Counted from the stretch's first letter, positions 30,801-41,564 are shown. The stretch: DNA of 64,000 bases from Clytia hemisphaerica (GCA_902728285.1 CACVBU010000835.1:79471-143470); one strand, 5' to 3'. Numbers and translations are program-made. Notes: generated from the letters alone by a model not told the origin.

Positions 30801-32971
30801 GGCTGTATCAGAAACGTTGGTTTCTCTGTAGAAATTAAAGTTGACGTTTTTTATCTAAACTGATACTCATACGGACGTTGAAGAGACAACAAATAAAATC
30901 AAAACGACCCCAGTCTTTGTCCTGGATAGAATATTTGGGATGTTATCTCTTGAAAAAAATTTTTTTAAATAATGCAATATAATAATAAATAAAAATGTAC
31001 ATAGTACTGGATTGTAAATGGACAAGCTAGAACATTGAATCACAGAGTTTGATGTCTGAGGGAAAGAACATATTATAAAATTCAGTTCAAACAAACGAAA
31101 AACTAAACAAGAAATATCTTTACCGTAGACTATAACTTTGACAATGATAGACTGTTTGCCAGCTTCATTTTCTCCAGTACAAACATACTCCCCAGAATCT
31201 GAAATTTTTGCACCATTGATGATCATGACTGACTTATCATATTGATAGCCAATACGACTGCTTTCTGGCATGTCGCCTTCGCGTTTCATCCATGTTCGAT
31301 CTGGCTCGGGTTTGAATTTGTTGAAACATTGTAATTGTAATGTCTTCCCTACATAAGCTTCGACTGTTGTCCAATGGGAATACAAATCAGGTTTTATAAC
31401 TGAAATAAAAGTGTTATTGAAAATGTTCAAAGTTTTAACTTAAAAACAGACAATTGAGACACCAAGATTAGCAAGAGTAGGACTTTCATATACAAAGATA
31501 GAATTGATCAAGAGTACTTATTCTGACTAAAATAAATAAATAATTTATTGACTTGAAGAGCTGACACGCATGATTTTACAATTTTCATAACTTTCAAAAT
31601 TCAAATGTAGGGAACTAAATTATTTCTACAAACCTTTTACTGTTAAATATGCAGGCTCTGACTTCTTTGTGCCTTCACTATTTGAGGCATGACATGTATA
31701 CTTCCCCCGTTCTTCCCAAGTTATGCGCCCAAATTGTATGTGAGAATCACCGTTTAGGTCAAAAATGTCTATTTGGTATTGTTTAGGTTGTACTAAGACA
31801 TCATTATGGTACCATTCGATTGTTGCATTTGGATATGAGTTTGGCGGTCGACATTTCATTATATGAATTTTGTGCATTTCTACTGTAGCATTTTGTGGTG
31901 AATAACGAAAACGGTTGCTGATGTCTGGTGAAAATCAATAGGACATAAAACGTTTATAAAGTAAAAAAAAGGTACAAGTGTAAAATACTTTGCAATACAA
32001 GGTGAGCAAAATCGAAAGTTGTAAAGAGTTATGATGCAAATAAATATTTTCAATTTATAAATATTTTCAGTAACAAGTGGAAAAAGTCAAAGTAAAGTAT
32101 GGAGTCTTATTGGTCGTTGAGTATTATACAGTATATACATAGTTATAGTCAAGTCATTTTTGTTATTGCACTACTTACATCGTACTTTTACAGTTGCGTT
32201 ATTGCTGCGGTCACTTCCAACTTCATTCTTGGCAACACAGTAGTAAACACCAGTATCGTCATGTTTGGAGCTACGTCTAGCTTTTTGCATAACTAGACTC
32301 TCATCTTCCAAAACAAGTCTACCTTCAGCCTTATTTTCAGTCACTGGTACATTGTCTTTATACCAAGTCACTTTAGGTATTGGATTGCCGTACACGTAAC
32401 ACCGAAGTTGTATTTTTTCACCTTTAGATACTTCAACACTTTGCGGGTGGTATCGTATAAATGGTACACGTTCTGAAAGTTTGTGGAAATTATATGTCAT
32501 TGTTCGTGTCTAGCAAAGGTTATAACAGTGTTGCAAGAAAAGTTTCTCGATAGATTGATTTATTGTTTCTGTACATAATGTAAAACATCATTATTACTAT
32601 TAATTTATTATTATCAAATTTAAAGTTGAAAATGAATACTGTAAGAAAAATATTCCGTTCAGGGCTTGCAATACTGTTGTAAACCAGTCATGTACTGTAT
32701 GTCATTACATTGTCAAAGTGAAACAATGATGTAATAAAAGAAGCAGGTATAAGTAAGATAGTTATGTGAGTGTGAAATTCATCCAGTCCACAGGGACGCA
32801 CAGTAAAGTATTGGAATTATTCTGTTTGGTCAGTAATCAGTCTGGTCATGTAATAAGTCAAGTAAGAGAATAAAAAAAAACACCTTAAAATGGTAAATAC
32901 TTACTGTCTGTATCCTGTCCTTTTGTGAGGACAAAAGAAATAAATATTAAAAGCTTGATGTAATTGTTCAT
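27748..32971 (-). CDS. robo-like: Roundabout (Robo)-like axon-guidance receptor, 5' ten exons, 3' incomplete
   Basis: A single-pass cell-surface receptor of the immunoglobulin superfamily; Robo proteins bind Slit in neural and cell guidance. Ten exons join without a stop (752 codons): 32971-32905, 32472-32179, 31924-31634, 31399-31124, 30825-30532, 30163-29920, 29552-29494, 29236-28919, 28443-28141 and 27857-27748. The order is signal peptide, five Ig domains, then FN3 1, FN3 2 and the start of FN3 3, which is Robo architecture (5 Ig + 3 FN3). Robo-specific text includes the Ig1 end GVYYCVAKNEVG, Ig2 KCRPPNSYPNATIEW, and the Ig5 end CVAETPSG. Nearly all introns are phase 1, between domains; one phase-2 intron splits Ig5. 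The membrane segment and cytoplasmic CC motifs were not found at lower coordinates. Confidence 0.88.
28141..28443 (-). CDS. robo-like: Robo-like exon 9: FN3 domain 2
   Basis: Fibronectin type III: IEVRWNKVSANRITGYIV, LYGLKANTEYAIKVKAVSS. Phase 1 at both ends; acceptor TTTCAG, donor C|GTGAGT. Confidence 0.87.
28724..28882. mobile_element. 159-bp foldback element with GGGCCGACTAAA repeats, inside a Robo intron
   Basis: The TIR begins TACCGTATCGGCCAAAACTT, and the complement of TACCTTATCGGCCAAAACTT ends the element. Between them GGGCCGACTAAAA(A)TTT occurs about four times head to tail. The whole can fold into one hairpin. It sits in the intron between FN3 exons 8 and 9. A TA at 28729-28730 and 28876-28877 could instead be the target duplication, with the TIR starting TCGGCC. 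Confidence 0.7.
28919..29236 (-). CDS. robo-like: Robo-like exon 8: FN3 domain 1
   Basis: Fibronectin type III: PPKITNLNSVG, ITLSWDRP, LEPDSTYLITINAINKVG. Phase 1 at both ends. Confidence 0.87.
29494..29552 (-). CDS. robo-like: Robo-like exon 7: Ig domain 5, last part
   Basis: A 59-bp exon encoding CVAETPSGTISNITMLQVN. It restores phase 1. The C-x-A-x-T-P-S-G phrase is the signature end of Robo Ig5. Confidence 0.87.
29920..30163 (-). CDS. robo-like: Robo-like exon 6: Ig domain 5, first part
   Basis: Contains LTLPCVVRTSAG, SIKWLTAS and SDSGGYR. It ends TACAG|GTATGAG in phase 2, cutting the domain just before its second Cys. Confidence 0.85.
30532..30825 (-). CDS. robo-like: Robo-like exon 5: Ig domain 4
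   Basis: Core: ATFQCQVKGG, IEWFYN, DLVISNV and SVVCTYRDS. The usual D-x-G-x-Y before the second Cys is replaced by FGQQSVV, an unusual feature for an Ig domain. Confidence 0.85.
31124..31399 (-). CDS. robo-like: Robo-like exon 4: Ig domain 3
   Basis: Phase 1 at both ends. Core: LQLQCFNKF, RTWMKREGDMPESSR and SGEYVCTGEN, matching the W-x-K-x-x-G-x-x-P-x-S-R pattern of Robo Ig3. Confidence 0.88.
31634..31924 (-). CDS. robo-like: Robo-like exon 3: Ig domain 2
   Basis: The acceptor CACCAG at the high end is chosen because it alone keeps frame with exon 2; the nearer CAG seven bases inside would shift it. Core: MKCRPPNSYPNATIEWYHN and GKYTCHASN. The C-x-P-P pattern is characteristic of Robo Ig2. 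Confidence 0.88.
32179..32472 (-). CDS. robo-like: Robo-like exon 2: Ig domain 1
   Basis: Acceptor TTTCAG, donor T|GTAAGT, both phase 1. C-W-C core: IQLRC, VTWYKD and GVYYCVAKN. Resembles Robo Ig1, the main Slit-binding domain in known Robos. Confidence 0.88.
32905..32971 (-). CDS. robo-like: Robo-like exon 1: signal peptide
   Basis: ATG at 32971-32969 begins MNNYIKLLIFISFVLTKG, a basic start plus a hydrophobic core typical of a secretion signal, then QDTD. The donor is GACA|GTAAGT, phase 1. Confidence 0.8.
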
Positions 32972-35970
32972 TTTGTTCCACTTTTCTTCCCCTTTTTGCA
33001 AGATATGAACATTCCTTTAAAATATTCTTTGATTGAATATCTTCTTGTAAATGTGAGTATAGAGGAGATTTGATATTATTTTTTTGATTTAAACTGAAAA
33101 AGACATGAATCAAAATAAGAAATCTTCATGAAATTTTACTTAATTATGAATGTGATTCTTATGAGTAGCGTTTCAAAAACAATTACAAAAATCAAAAAGT
33201 GAAATAAAGTTACATGAATAATTCAAACATGAACTTTCAACATAAAATTCTCATATGGGACACCTGTTCATTTGATTTACTGGGAAGAGAAGTTTTGATA
33301 CAAAGTAAATAAAAAAAGCAATCATCAAATATTTCAACAATACTAGATCAGAAAGAACATTTCAAAAAGCAGAAATCAAAAGAATTTAATATACTAAGAC
33401 TCAAAATTTTAAACAATTAAATTAATCTAAAATTATTAATTTAAACAATACTCAATTAATCTTAAAATAAAAAAGAAAATATATTAAAATCACAAACAGT
33501 AAGAACAAAATGATATAGCACTTAAGGACATTGCTAGTCAATTGCTAGTAAATGGGAGAGTGAAGTCACCTTAATTTTCTCATTCAAATTGTTTCTGACA
33601 TCGTGTACATGGTTAGAGGGATATCTATAACATTCAAAAAATAGAAAAAAAATCAGATTTTTGAGCTAGCCAGACAGATAGAATTAAGCTTTGCATGAGA
33701 TTCATCAGATTTCTCCATGTTTCTCAGTATTTCATTGACGAATTTTTTCCTAATGTCATTTTGAACCACTTTTTCAATGAAAAGGGCTATTTTGACAATT
33801 AATAATTACCATCTTTAAAATGCTTAAACAAAGAGAACGTACATGTATTATCATTACTATACTAATAAATAGGCAAAAACTTATAAATTAAATGATAAAT
33901 TAAGAACAAACTAAGTAAGACCAAGGACTGAGCCAAGAATTAAAGAGGTTACACAAAGGGGTTTATTTATAGTCATTATATTTTTCGCACCAAATTTTTA
34001 TTTATAAAGGCTCAAAATCAATGAAATGTTCTTAAAGTCATATTACAATTTAAGAACATTTTTAGTATATTTCAGCCTGGAAATTTCAAAAAAGCCCAGC
34101 TGCCAGAGCCAAAATTTACTGGTTCTTATAAAAAAGCATGTATCAACTTTTAATTTTTTTTTAGAAATGTGAATTTGTTTGTAGCCAAACTTGTGAGCTG
34201 TAAGTTCTGTTTTTCCTTTAGACTTTGAAAGACTGAGGACTGTGACTAGACTGTCAAACTTCATTTATGATGTGAAAAGGAACAACTCCCTTCGGTCTGT
34301 TTCTGATATGCTAATTTCAGTAACTTTTGGAAAATTTTGCCTTTTAAAAATATCAAAAGTTGCCCAAAAACACTAGTGTACACTAAGCTTGTAAACTTGT
34401 TTCAGTTAAGAAAGGAGACTTTTAAAAAGATTGATCAAAATCTGCCTTTGCCCTTCAAAAAGTGAGCAATTTCTGTCTTGGTGCCATAATTCTGCAAACT
34501 GGCATACTTACAAATTGAAAGAGCTACCATTGGTAGGTTCCATTACTGTCATTACTATCATAGCAGAAAAAGACCAGGACTCCTGGTAGTTAAAAAATGA
34601 GTTGGACAGTTTCCCAAGAAAACACAAGATTTTCTGTTGTACCTTTAGAAAAAAATTCTTTCGTCCCAATCTCATTTCTTTCTAAGAGTAGAAACAATCA
34701 CACAATGATGCGCCGAACTGGTGTGGGGCGAATCTCACCTCCAGTTATTCCAAGGAAAAGCAGCAAAATTCTGGAAGATAGAAGGGGGTTATCTAAAGAT
34801 CCCACATTTACTAAAAATAGACAAAAAACGACAAATCTCATAAAGAACGACTAGTTTAGCCGTCCACAACCCCAACCCACTTATAGTTTGTCCACCCCTA
34901 TAATTATAAATTCATTCCTCTTTGTTTATCACAGAGATTACTGTAATATCAAAATCGCTCATCTAATTTTTATCTGGTACCAGATGTGGAAATATGCTAC
35001 GACACGCTTTGCTCTGAATGTCGGCCATATTTTAACATCTGGAAGATTTGACTTGACCGCGTTTAAAAATTTTGCAAAAAGTGAATTTTCAATGTTCTCT
35101 GTAAAATTACAAAATTGCGCTGTTCTGTTGGCACACAAAAAGTGAAGTTAATCGTTAATAAGATACATGGTTTCAGCCCACTTTTCAGGTGCCCCCATTG
35201 AAGCATGGTGCCCCCAACGAGTTAGGTCCCCTTGAGAAATTGCTTTGAGTACCCCTATTCAGCCGATTTTTTTGAATTGACACTTTTTGTTCTTTTGTCA
35301 TTCCTAAAATCTTAATGATCTTTGCTGTTATGCTATAAGGATGGCGGCTGTAAATCAAAACAATCACATTAGAAAAATATAGCAAAAGATGGCGTGATGG
35401 GAAACGAAAGAAAAATTGGATGGGAAACTAGGTGCTGGGGGTAAAAAAATTCAATAATTTGAAATATTTTGAAATATTCGATTTGGAAAATATAACCAGC
35501 CCCCAGAGCCTCCATCAAGACAGCTAGGTACCCTTAATGAATAGGTAACCCCAAAGAATTGCAAAACATTAGCCCCCTACTACTAACCTGGCCTAGGTGT
35601 CCTTCAGATTTCTGGGGGGGGGGGGCTGAAACCATGTCTGTCAGATACAAACTACCTATACAGAAGTCTGTAAACAAGTCTGTAGATTTTTCTAAAGACA
35701 AAATTACTCTGTTTTGTACACATGTTTGTACTGCTACTAGAGACTTTGACTGACTTTGACTGTTGTAGGTCAGTCGGTTGCCTTCAGTTGTCTGGCGGTC
35801 AACAGTTGTTTTAATAGGACCGCACAAGATTATACCAACATAAAAGTTACTGAAAAAGCATAAGGAACATATCTGTTACTGTTTCTTTATGATCTTTGAG
35901 TTCGGCTTTGAGAAAATATTCAGTAAACATCAGTCACCTACACAAACAAAAAAGAATCAACATTTCTGTG
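32972..35970. other. Presumed 5' region of the Robo-like gene and unassigned sequence
   Basis: No further exon is supported. A reversed fragment of the GTTCTTATA repeat lies at 34030-34140. The AT-rich stretch at 33140-33520 is featureless. Confidence 0.35.
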
Positions 35971-35974
35971 TATA

Positions 35975-36196
35975 AAATTTCTGTTTCTATTTCTATTTCT
36001 ATTTGGTTGAGTCGCTATAAACACTTTCAATTAGCGCCCTGTCAGCACCTTGAACTGACTACCCAATTCCCCTCACATGGCATGGGTTGACCCGGGTGAA
36101 GGTTCATTTACTTGCCAAGTGAACCGCTGCGAGTGGGAATCAAACCTCAGTCACCTGTGCAGCAACCAAGGTCAATGACCACTATACCGCAGCGCC
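35975..36196 (-). mobile_element. tRNA-derived SINE
   Basis: On the minus strand a tRNA-like head spans 36196-36126. It begins GGCGCTGCGGTATAGTGGTC (A-box region), contains GGTTTGATTCC (B box), and closes CTCGCAGC. An unrelated body follows, then a tail of AAATAG repeats (36004-35981). Internal polymerase III promoter plus a short repeated 3' tail is the SINE pattern. It is unlikely to be a working tRNA because acceptor-stem pairing is poor and no CCA context or anticodon loop is clear. Confidence 0.75.
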
Positions 36197-36410
36197 TAAA
36201 ACACTCTTGAAAAAGTTGGTACATTTACAGAAATTACACTAAATACTAAGTAATACTAAGAAAGTATAAAGACATTTATATTGTTAAAAATCCACCAAAA
36301 CAAACCAAAAACAGCCAAAATCTAACAAAAGTTCTTCACTACTTGCCCTTCTTGAATCCAAAATTTGCTTTGTCATTGAAGCGCTGAAACTATAAAATTA
36401 GTAGTTTTTG

Positions 36411-36889
36411 AGGCCGACCCCAAAAAATTATTTGTTTCCGGTCCACCGGGTGATGAAAAAAAAATTCATGCAGGCGGTCGGGAAAATTTTTTGGTCCTTT
36501 CCATGATTTCTAATAAAAAAATTAGGAAGAAAAAAATCATCTGTCTGGCTGTTAGTGTTGCCCCACATTCTGTCTTTATATTTTTTCTTTCTTTCACTGA
36601 AAGAAATGTGTTGCTATAATTACAAAAGCTGTACTTTGTGATTTTTTTTCTAAGAATCACTAACTTTTCATTCTAATAAATTAATTTAATATGCATAACA
36701 CTATTTATTTGATCTTAAACGTCCAGAAAGCATGCTAAATAAACAAACTTTTTGAAGAGTGTTATATAGGAACGATGTAAGTAAAGGTTTTTTATAAAGA
36801 AAGTTTCATCTGTTATCTATTTGGTTCTTATGAAGAAAAAAATCCGGCCGGGTGACGACAACCAGAAACAAAATTTTTAGGGTCAGCCT
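36411..36889. mobile_element. 479-bp inverted-repeat element, TIR AGGCYGACCCYAAAAA
   Basis: AGGCCGACCCCAAAAAATTA at 36411 and the reverse complement of AGGCTGACCCTAAAAATTTT ending at 36889 are imperfect TIRs of about 45 bp that continue through TTTGTTTCYGGT and CACCCGG/CACCGGG. No target duplication is evident. The minus-strand frame at 36466-36660 is not a gene. Confidence 0.6.
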
Positions 36890-37499
36890 GACGGTCGGCA
36901 CAGCAGAGATTGTTGTGCTAAATTTTTGTTCAGTTGGGACCAACAAAATTCTTTGAGCAAGCGAAGATATAGCCATTGAACCCGACTGTTGTCAGCACAT
37001 CAAAGGGCCACTACTAAACCTCTCGGACAGGCTAGCTCTAAAGCTCTAAAACAGCATCTAATAACATGAAAACCAGAATATGATTCTTCAATGGGAATCA
37101 AAACTATAAAGTGCACTTACAAACAGCAATTTGTCAGATCTAACAAAATTAATAACCGCACTGTCATCATTGACAATAAAACAAACGATTTTCTGTCATG
37201 AGCCTTGTGTAAACATTCCAACAACTTCCATCGAAATGATCTATCATAGCTCAGTCTACCATTTTTAGCGCGGTCCGATGATTGAGCCGATAACACTCCT
37301 CGAGCTCCAGCGCGGGTGAAAAACTTCAATCTGTCAATCATTTTCTCAAGCGAAGAGTACGCAAAGCGATTCTAGCTTTACGATAGTGCCGCAGATCATC
37401 AATGGATAGTATTCAATTATCATTATCCCTTTATTTTCATTCCTAGAACTTTTGCAAAAAAAAGGAAAAATACAAAATTTGTATTTTTTACTGCTCTAT

Positions 37500-38321
37500 C
37501 AGTGTAGCTGGAACCTCGATATTCCAGGATTAGAAAAAGCTATACCTGTTATCTTTTTTCTTTAAAGAATCAACTAGCCATCAACATCGATAAATTACAC
37601 ACATTTACTCAGTAACTTTTAAAAATATCTGCCATTATGACTTTCTTGAAGCCGTTCCGAAATGAACCAATCGGGTTATGTATCGAAATTCCTATGGGAG
37701 TTCTTTTCCGAAATTTGTAAAATAGCTAAGTCAGCAAAAAAAATTTTCCCGGGGGTTTGAGGAAAAACAGAACTGCAATCATTTGCTTTTTATTTAACCA
37801 AATATTTAAATTTGGGCTCAAAAATACTTAAATAAATAAGTTAATAATATTCAATATACTATTTGTATCCCTCAGAAAATAAACACTTACAGAAGAACGA
37901 CATCGTTTATCATTTGGAATACCCCCGTATTTGGACCATTCTATTGTGGGCGCAAAATAGGGCTGAAACTAAGTAGCACCTTCAGTGCAAGATTGCCGCC
38001 TCATCTTTATTCGCCCGCGCGAGAATGCGAGCTAATCATTTTTTTCTCGCGCGCTCAAGGGGAAAAGGAAAGTGATCGATATTCTTTAAAGGAAAAACGT
38101 CAGAAACAAACCCAAAGACCAAAAGATGTATTTTGTTGTTGAGAATCGATCCTGTGAAGATGAAAAAATTTCTGCTTTGCGTTTTTTTTGGAATGCTGAA
38201 AAACTCTGTAATTTCAATCTTCCTTTAAGGTAAAGAGGTTGCGAGATTTGAGTTAGCGAGGCAAAAATCGCTAAAAAGCTGGTAAAATCGTAATCCTCAA
38301 AAATCGAAGTTCCATCCTCAC
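37500..38321. mobile_element. hAT-like non-autonomous element, copy 1 (lacks the mariner insertion)
   Basis: It starts CAGTGTAGCTGGAACCTCGA and ends with the decayed complement of CAGTGAGGCTGGAACTTCGA. It matches 39100-40385 along its length except for the 461-bp insertion there, whose TA target is intact here (AAATAAATAAGTTAATAA near 37830). No coding capacity. Confidence 0.75.
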
Positions 38322-38473
38322 CAGTCCTCTCTGTCTATTGACATACAGAATTTGAAAGATCTTCTATGTGACGTTTTTTTGTAAACTTCAAAAAACTGAT
38401 TTTTGTCCCGCCTTTGCGGGACTTTGGCTTAAAGTGCTTGAGTGCAGCATAGGGAACAAAGTCCAAACACGCG

Positions 38474-38716
38474 TTTCCCGTAATTTTTGTATGAAGAGTT
38501 AGGTCTATACTGTCCGATGGTATATTGGTTCACCCCTTTAGAGCTTTAGCGTGGGCGGCCGCCAATACACCATCGGAATATCAGATAAATCTAATTTCCC
38601 GTAATTTTTGTATGAAGAGTTAGGTCTATACTGTCCGATGGTATATTGGTTCACCCCTTTAGAGCTTTAGCTTGATGGCGGCCGCCAATACGCCATCGGA
38701 ATATCAGATAAATCTA
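38474..38716. repeat. Tandem duplication of a 120-bp hairpin-containing unit
   Basis: Two units begin TTTCCCGTAATTTTTGTATG at 38474 and 38594. Each holds a stem CCGATGGTATATTGG / CCAATACRCCATCGG around a loop with GGCGGCCGCC. They differ by a few bases. Confidence 0.8.
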
Positions 38717-39099
38717 ATTTGGACTACCCTTTTTTAGAGATGAGAATAATATGAAAGATTATAAAAAATCCCTTGATAATAATTCTTCCCGTAACTGCTC
38801 TAACTTGGTACGATTGGTCGAAACATGGGACTGGTTGATATCTGGTCTGCATTTTCACTTACTGTTAAATCTCTTTGACAACAAATTTGTTTTTGTGTAT
38901 TTTTTAATACGCCGTTCATTAAGTCAAATCAAATGACTTTGGAGGTTCGGTGAAATGGTGGCCGAATTGCTGTCCCATGTTGCGTCAGATAGTCCCAAGT
39001 TAGAGCAGTTGAGGGTAATGGTAATTTCATTCATTTTCTAAAGTTATTTATGGTCCTACTTTGAAATATTTTTGATACAGCTTATTTGGCAGTGTAATA

Positions 39100-40385
39100 C
39101 AGTGTAGCTGGAGCCTCGATATTCCAGGATTAGAAAAAGCTATACTGTACCTGTTATCTTTTTTCTTTAAAGAATCAACAAGCCATCAACATCGATAAAT
39201 TCCACACTATATTTCCTCAGAAACTTTTAAAATCATCTGCCATTATGACTTTCTTGAAGCCGTTCTGAAATGAACCAATCGGGTTATGTATCGGAATTCC
39301 TATGGGAGTTCTTTTCCGAAATTTGTAAAATAGCTAAGTCGGCCAAAAAACTTTTCCCGGGGGTTTGAGTAAAAACAGAACTGATATCATTTGTTTTTTA
39401 TTTAACCAGATATTTAAATTGGGGCTCATAAATACTTAAATAAATACCGTGAGTGGTCCTAAATCCGACAGCCCTGCCTAATTCCGACCCCCCAAATAAA
39501 GGTTATGAAAAAAAATTATATGTTTACAAACACTCCTTCTCCAAGTTGAACAAGAAACTATTGCAAGAATTCTCAAAACAAATTCAAAACATCTAACAAG
39601 ATGGCTATAATGTCAAAATGTCAACAATGTAATTAAAAAGTGTGAGTTGTAAAATTCTGAATGTAATTATATACCTTTTATTGTCATTTATGATGTTTGA
39701 CATATTGCAAAAAAAATTATGTTTCGTATAAGAAGCAATTATTATTAATTATTTGGTTCAACTGGTTTACTGTATCAAATTTTCCAGTTTAGTTGACACT
39801 TTGGTATTTTCTTTGTGTCACAGCAAAAGGTTTTTTTATTTTAGTTTGTATCTTTGAAAGACCACGTCGGATTTAGGCAGGGCTGTCGGATTTAGGACCA
39901 CTCACGGTAAGTTAATAATATTCAATATACTATTTGTATCTCTTAGAAAATAATCACTTACAGAACGACATTGTTTATCATTTGGAATACCCCTGTATTT
40001 GGACCATTCTATTGTGGGCGCAAAATAGGGCGGAAACTAAGTAGCACCCTCAGTGCAAGATTGCCGTCTCATCTTTATTCGCCCGCGCGAGAATGCGAGC
40101 TAATTTTTTCTCCCGCGCTCAAGGGGAAAAGGAAAGTGATCGATATTCTTTGAAGGAAAAACGTCAGAAACAAACCCAAAGACCAAAAGATGTATTTTGT
40201 TGTTGAGAATCGATCCTGTGAAGATGAAAAAATTTTTGCTTTGCATTTTTTTCGGAACACTGAAAAACTCTAATTTCGATCTTCCTTTAAGGTAGAGAGG
40301 TTGCAAGATTTGGGTTAGCGAGGCAAAAATTGCTAAAAAGCTGGTAAAATGGTAATCCTCAAAAATCGAAGTTCCAGCCTCACTG
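39100..40385. mobile_element. hAT-like non-autonomous element, copy 2, 5-bp TSD TAATA
   Basis: The ends CAGTGTAGCTGGAGCCTCGA and the complement of CAGTGAGGCTGGAACTTCGA are flanked by TAATA at 39095-39099 and 40386-40390. CAGTG-initial ends fit hAT elements; the 5-bp duplication matches that of the autonomous hAT at 56025-60228 rather than the usual 8 bp. A mariner-like MITE is nested at 39447-39907. Confidence 0.8.
39447..39907. mobile_element. 461-bp mariner-like MITE, TA target, nested in hAT copy 2
   Basis: The TIR CCGTGAGTGGTCCTAAATCC continues for about 35 bp, with the reverse complement ending at 39907; TA flanks both sides (39445-39446, 39908-39909). The paralogous site in copy 1 has a single TA, which proves the insertion and its exact ends. 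Confidence 0.9.
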
Positions 40386-40805
40386 TAATATCACAGCCTA
40401 TACTAGAATTGAAATCCAAAGTTTGAAGTTAGAACTCCTTGCAAGTAATCCGGCAGAGTGATTTTAAAAATAGCGGAAAGATTCTCAAGAAAAGTGACAA
40501 GAATCTTACCATAACTTGGTCTAATGTCAACACCCCTCCTTTAATTCCGACACCCTTTTTATCAGCTGAAATTTATAGAAACGTTGAAACTGTTTTTCTT
40601 TGCTTAGTGGTCAGAGAGGAATTAATCCTTTTCCAATCAGTGATTCAAGCTTTCATATTATTCCTTTCTCTAAACTAAATAAAGAAGCGTGTCGGAATAT
40701 TATAGACAAGGGATGTTGATATTTATAGACCAACTTTACAGTAATGCGGAAATGAGAATCTTATAGTTATACAAAATGACCGTATTTCTTGCAGTAATAA
40801 CATAA

Positions 40806-40998
40806 CCAGACGATCTCAATCGAACGGAATCGACGATCGAACCAATCGAACCGAATCGAACGCAATCGACCGATTGAAATTCGATTGTCGAACGCAATCG
40901 AATCTCAATCGAATGTTAAAATTCTGGGTAATATTCGATTGGTTCGATTGTTGTTCCACTGGTTCGATCGTCGATTCCATTCGATTGAGATCGTCTGG
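40806..40998. mobile_element. 193-bp foldback element, (AATCGA)n, 6-bp TSD ACATAA
   Basis: The TIR CCAGACGATCTCAATCGAAC (about 40 bp, one or two mismatches) has its reverse complement ending CGTCTGG at 40998. ACATAA flanks it at 40800-40805 and 40999-41004. AATCGA units fill both halves. Confidence 0.85.
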
Positions 40999-41564
40999 AC
41001 ATAAGTAATGGTGAAAAAAGCCAGAAGCAAAAAGTAATCTAGCAGAGCAATATAGACATTTTAAAGCAACAAAAGAAGAAAGGGGGCTGAACAACTAAAA
41101 CAAAATAAAGACTGCGGAAGAATAAACCCTGCTGACTGTCCGACGATTCAAAATGAGGATTACTTGGATCATGTGCAAGCTTCTTTCCAACATAACAACA
41201 CAACATGAGGGGTCAATCTCTTGATAGCAACCATCAAAAAGAAAAAATCAAATTATGAGATGAGAAGTGCTCAAAAACACTGTCTACAAATTCCAAAAGA
41301 AAGTGTCACGAAAAAAATTTACGCGACCGAAAAAATAATAAACCTTTCTTGTTGACGCCCAGAATACCGCCCGGGACGCAATAGGCGGTGAAAATGCACA
41401 ATTCCCGCCCTAGCCTTTGATATGGAAAAAAAGAACAAACAAACAGGCAGAGACGAGAGAGGGGATTCACTTACTCTCGGGTACCTTATAGCCGCCCCCG
41501 CTAATTAATTTTTCAAAAATTTTCCACCCAGGACATTCATTCATTCCAACCCTCCTCCACTTAT

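Noticed and set aside
34597-35145. Two 85-residue plus-strand frames
   Set aside because: No domain or splice context; composition does not differ from the surrounding non-coding DNA.
36126-36196. Functional tRNA gene
   Set aside because: Poor acceptor-stem pairing, no clear anticodon loop, and it continues into a SINE body and AAATAG tail.
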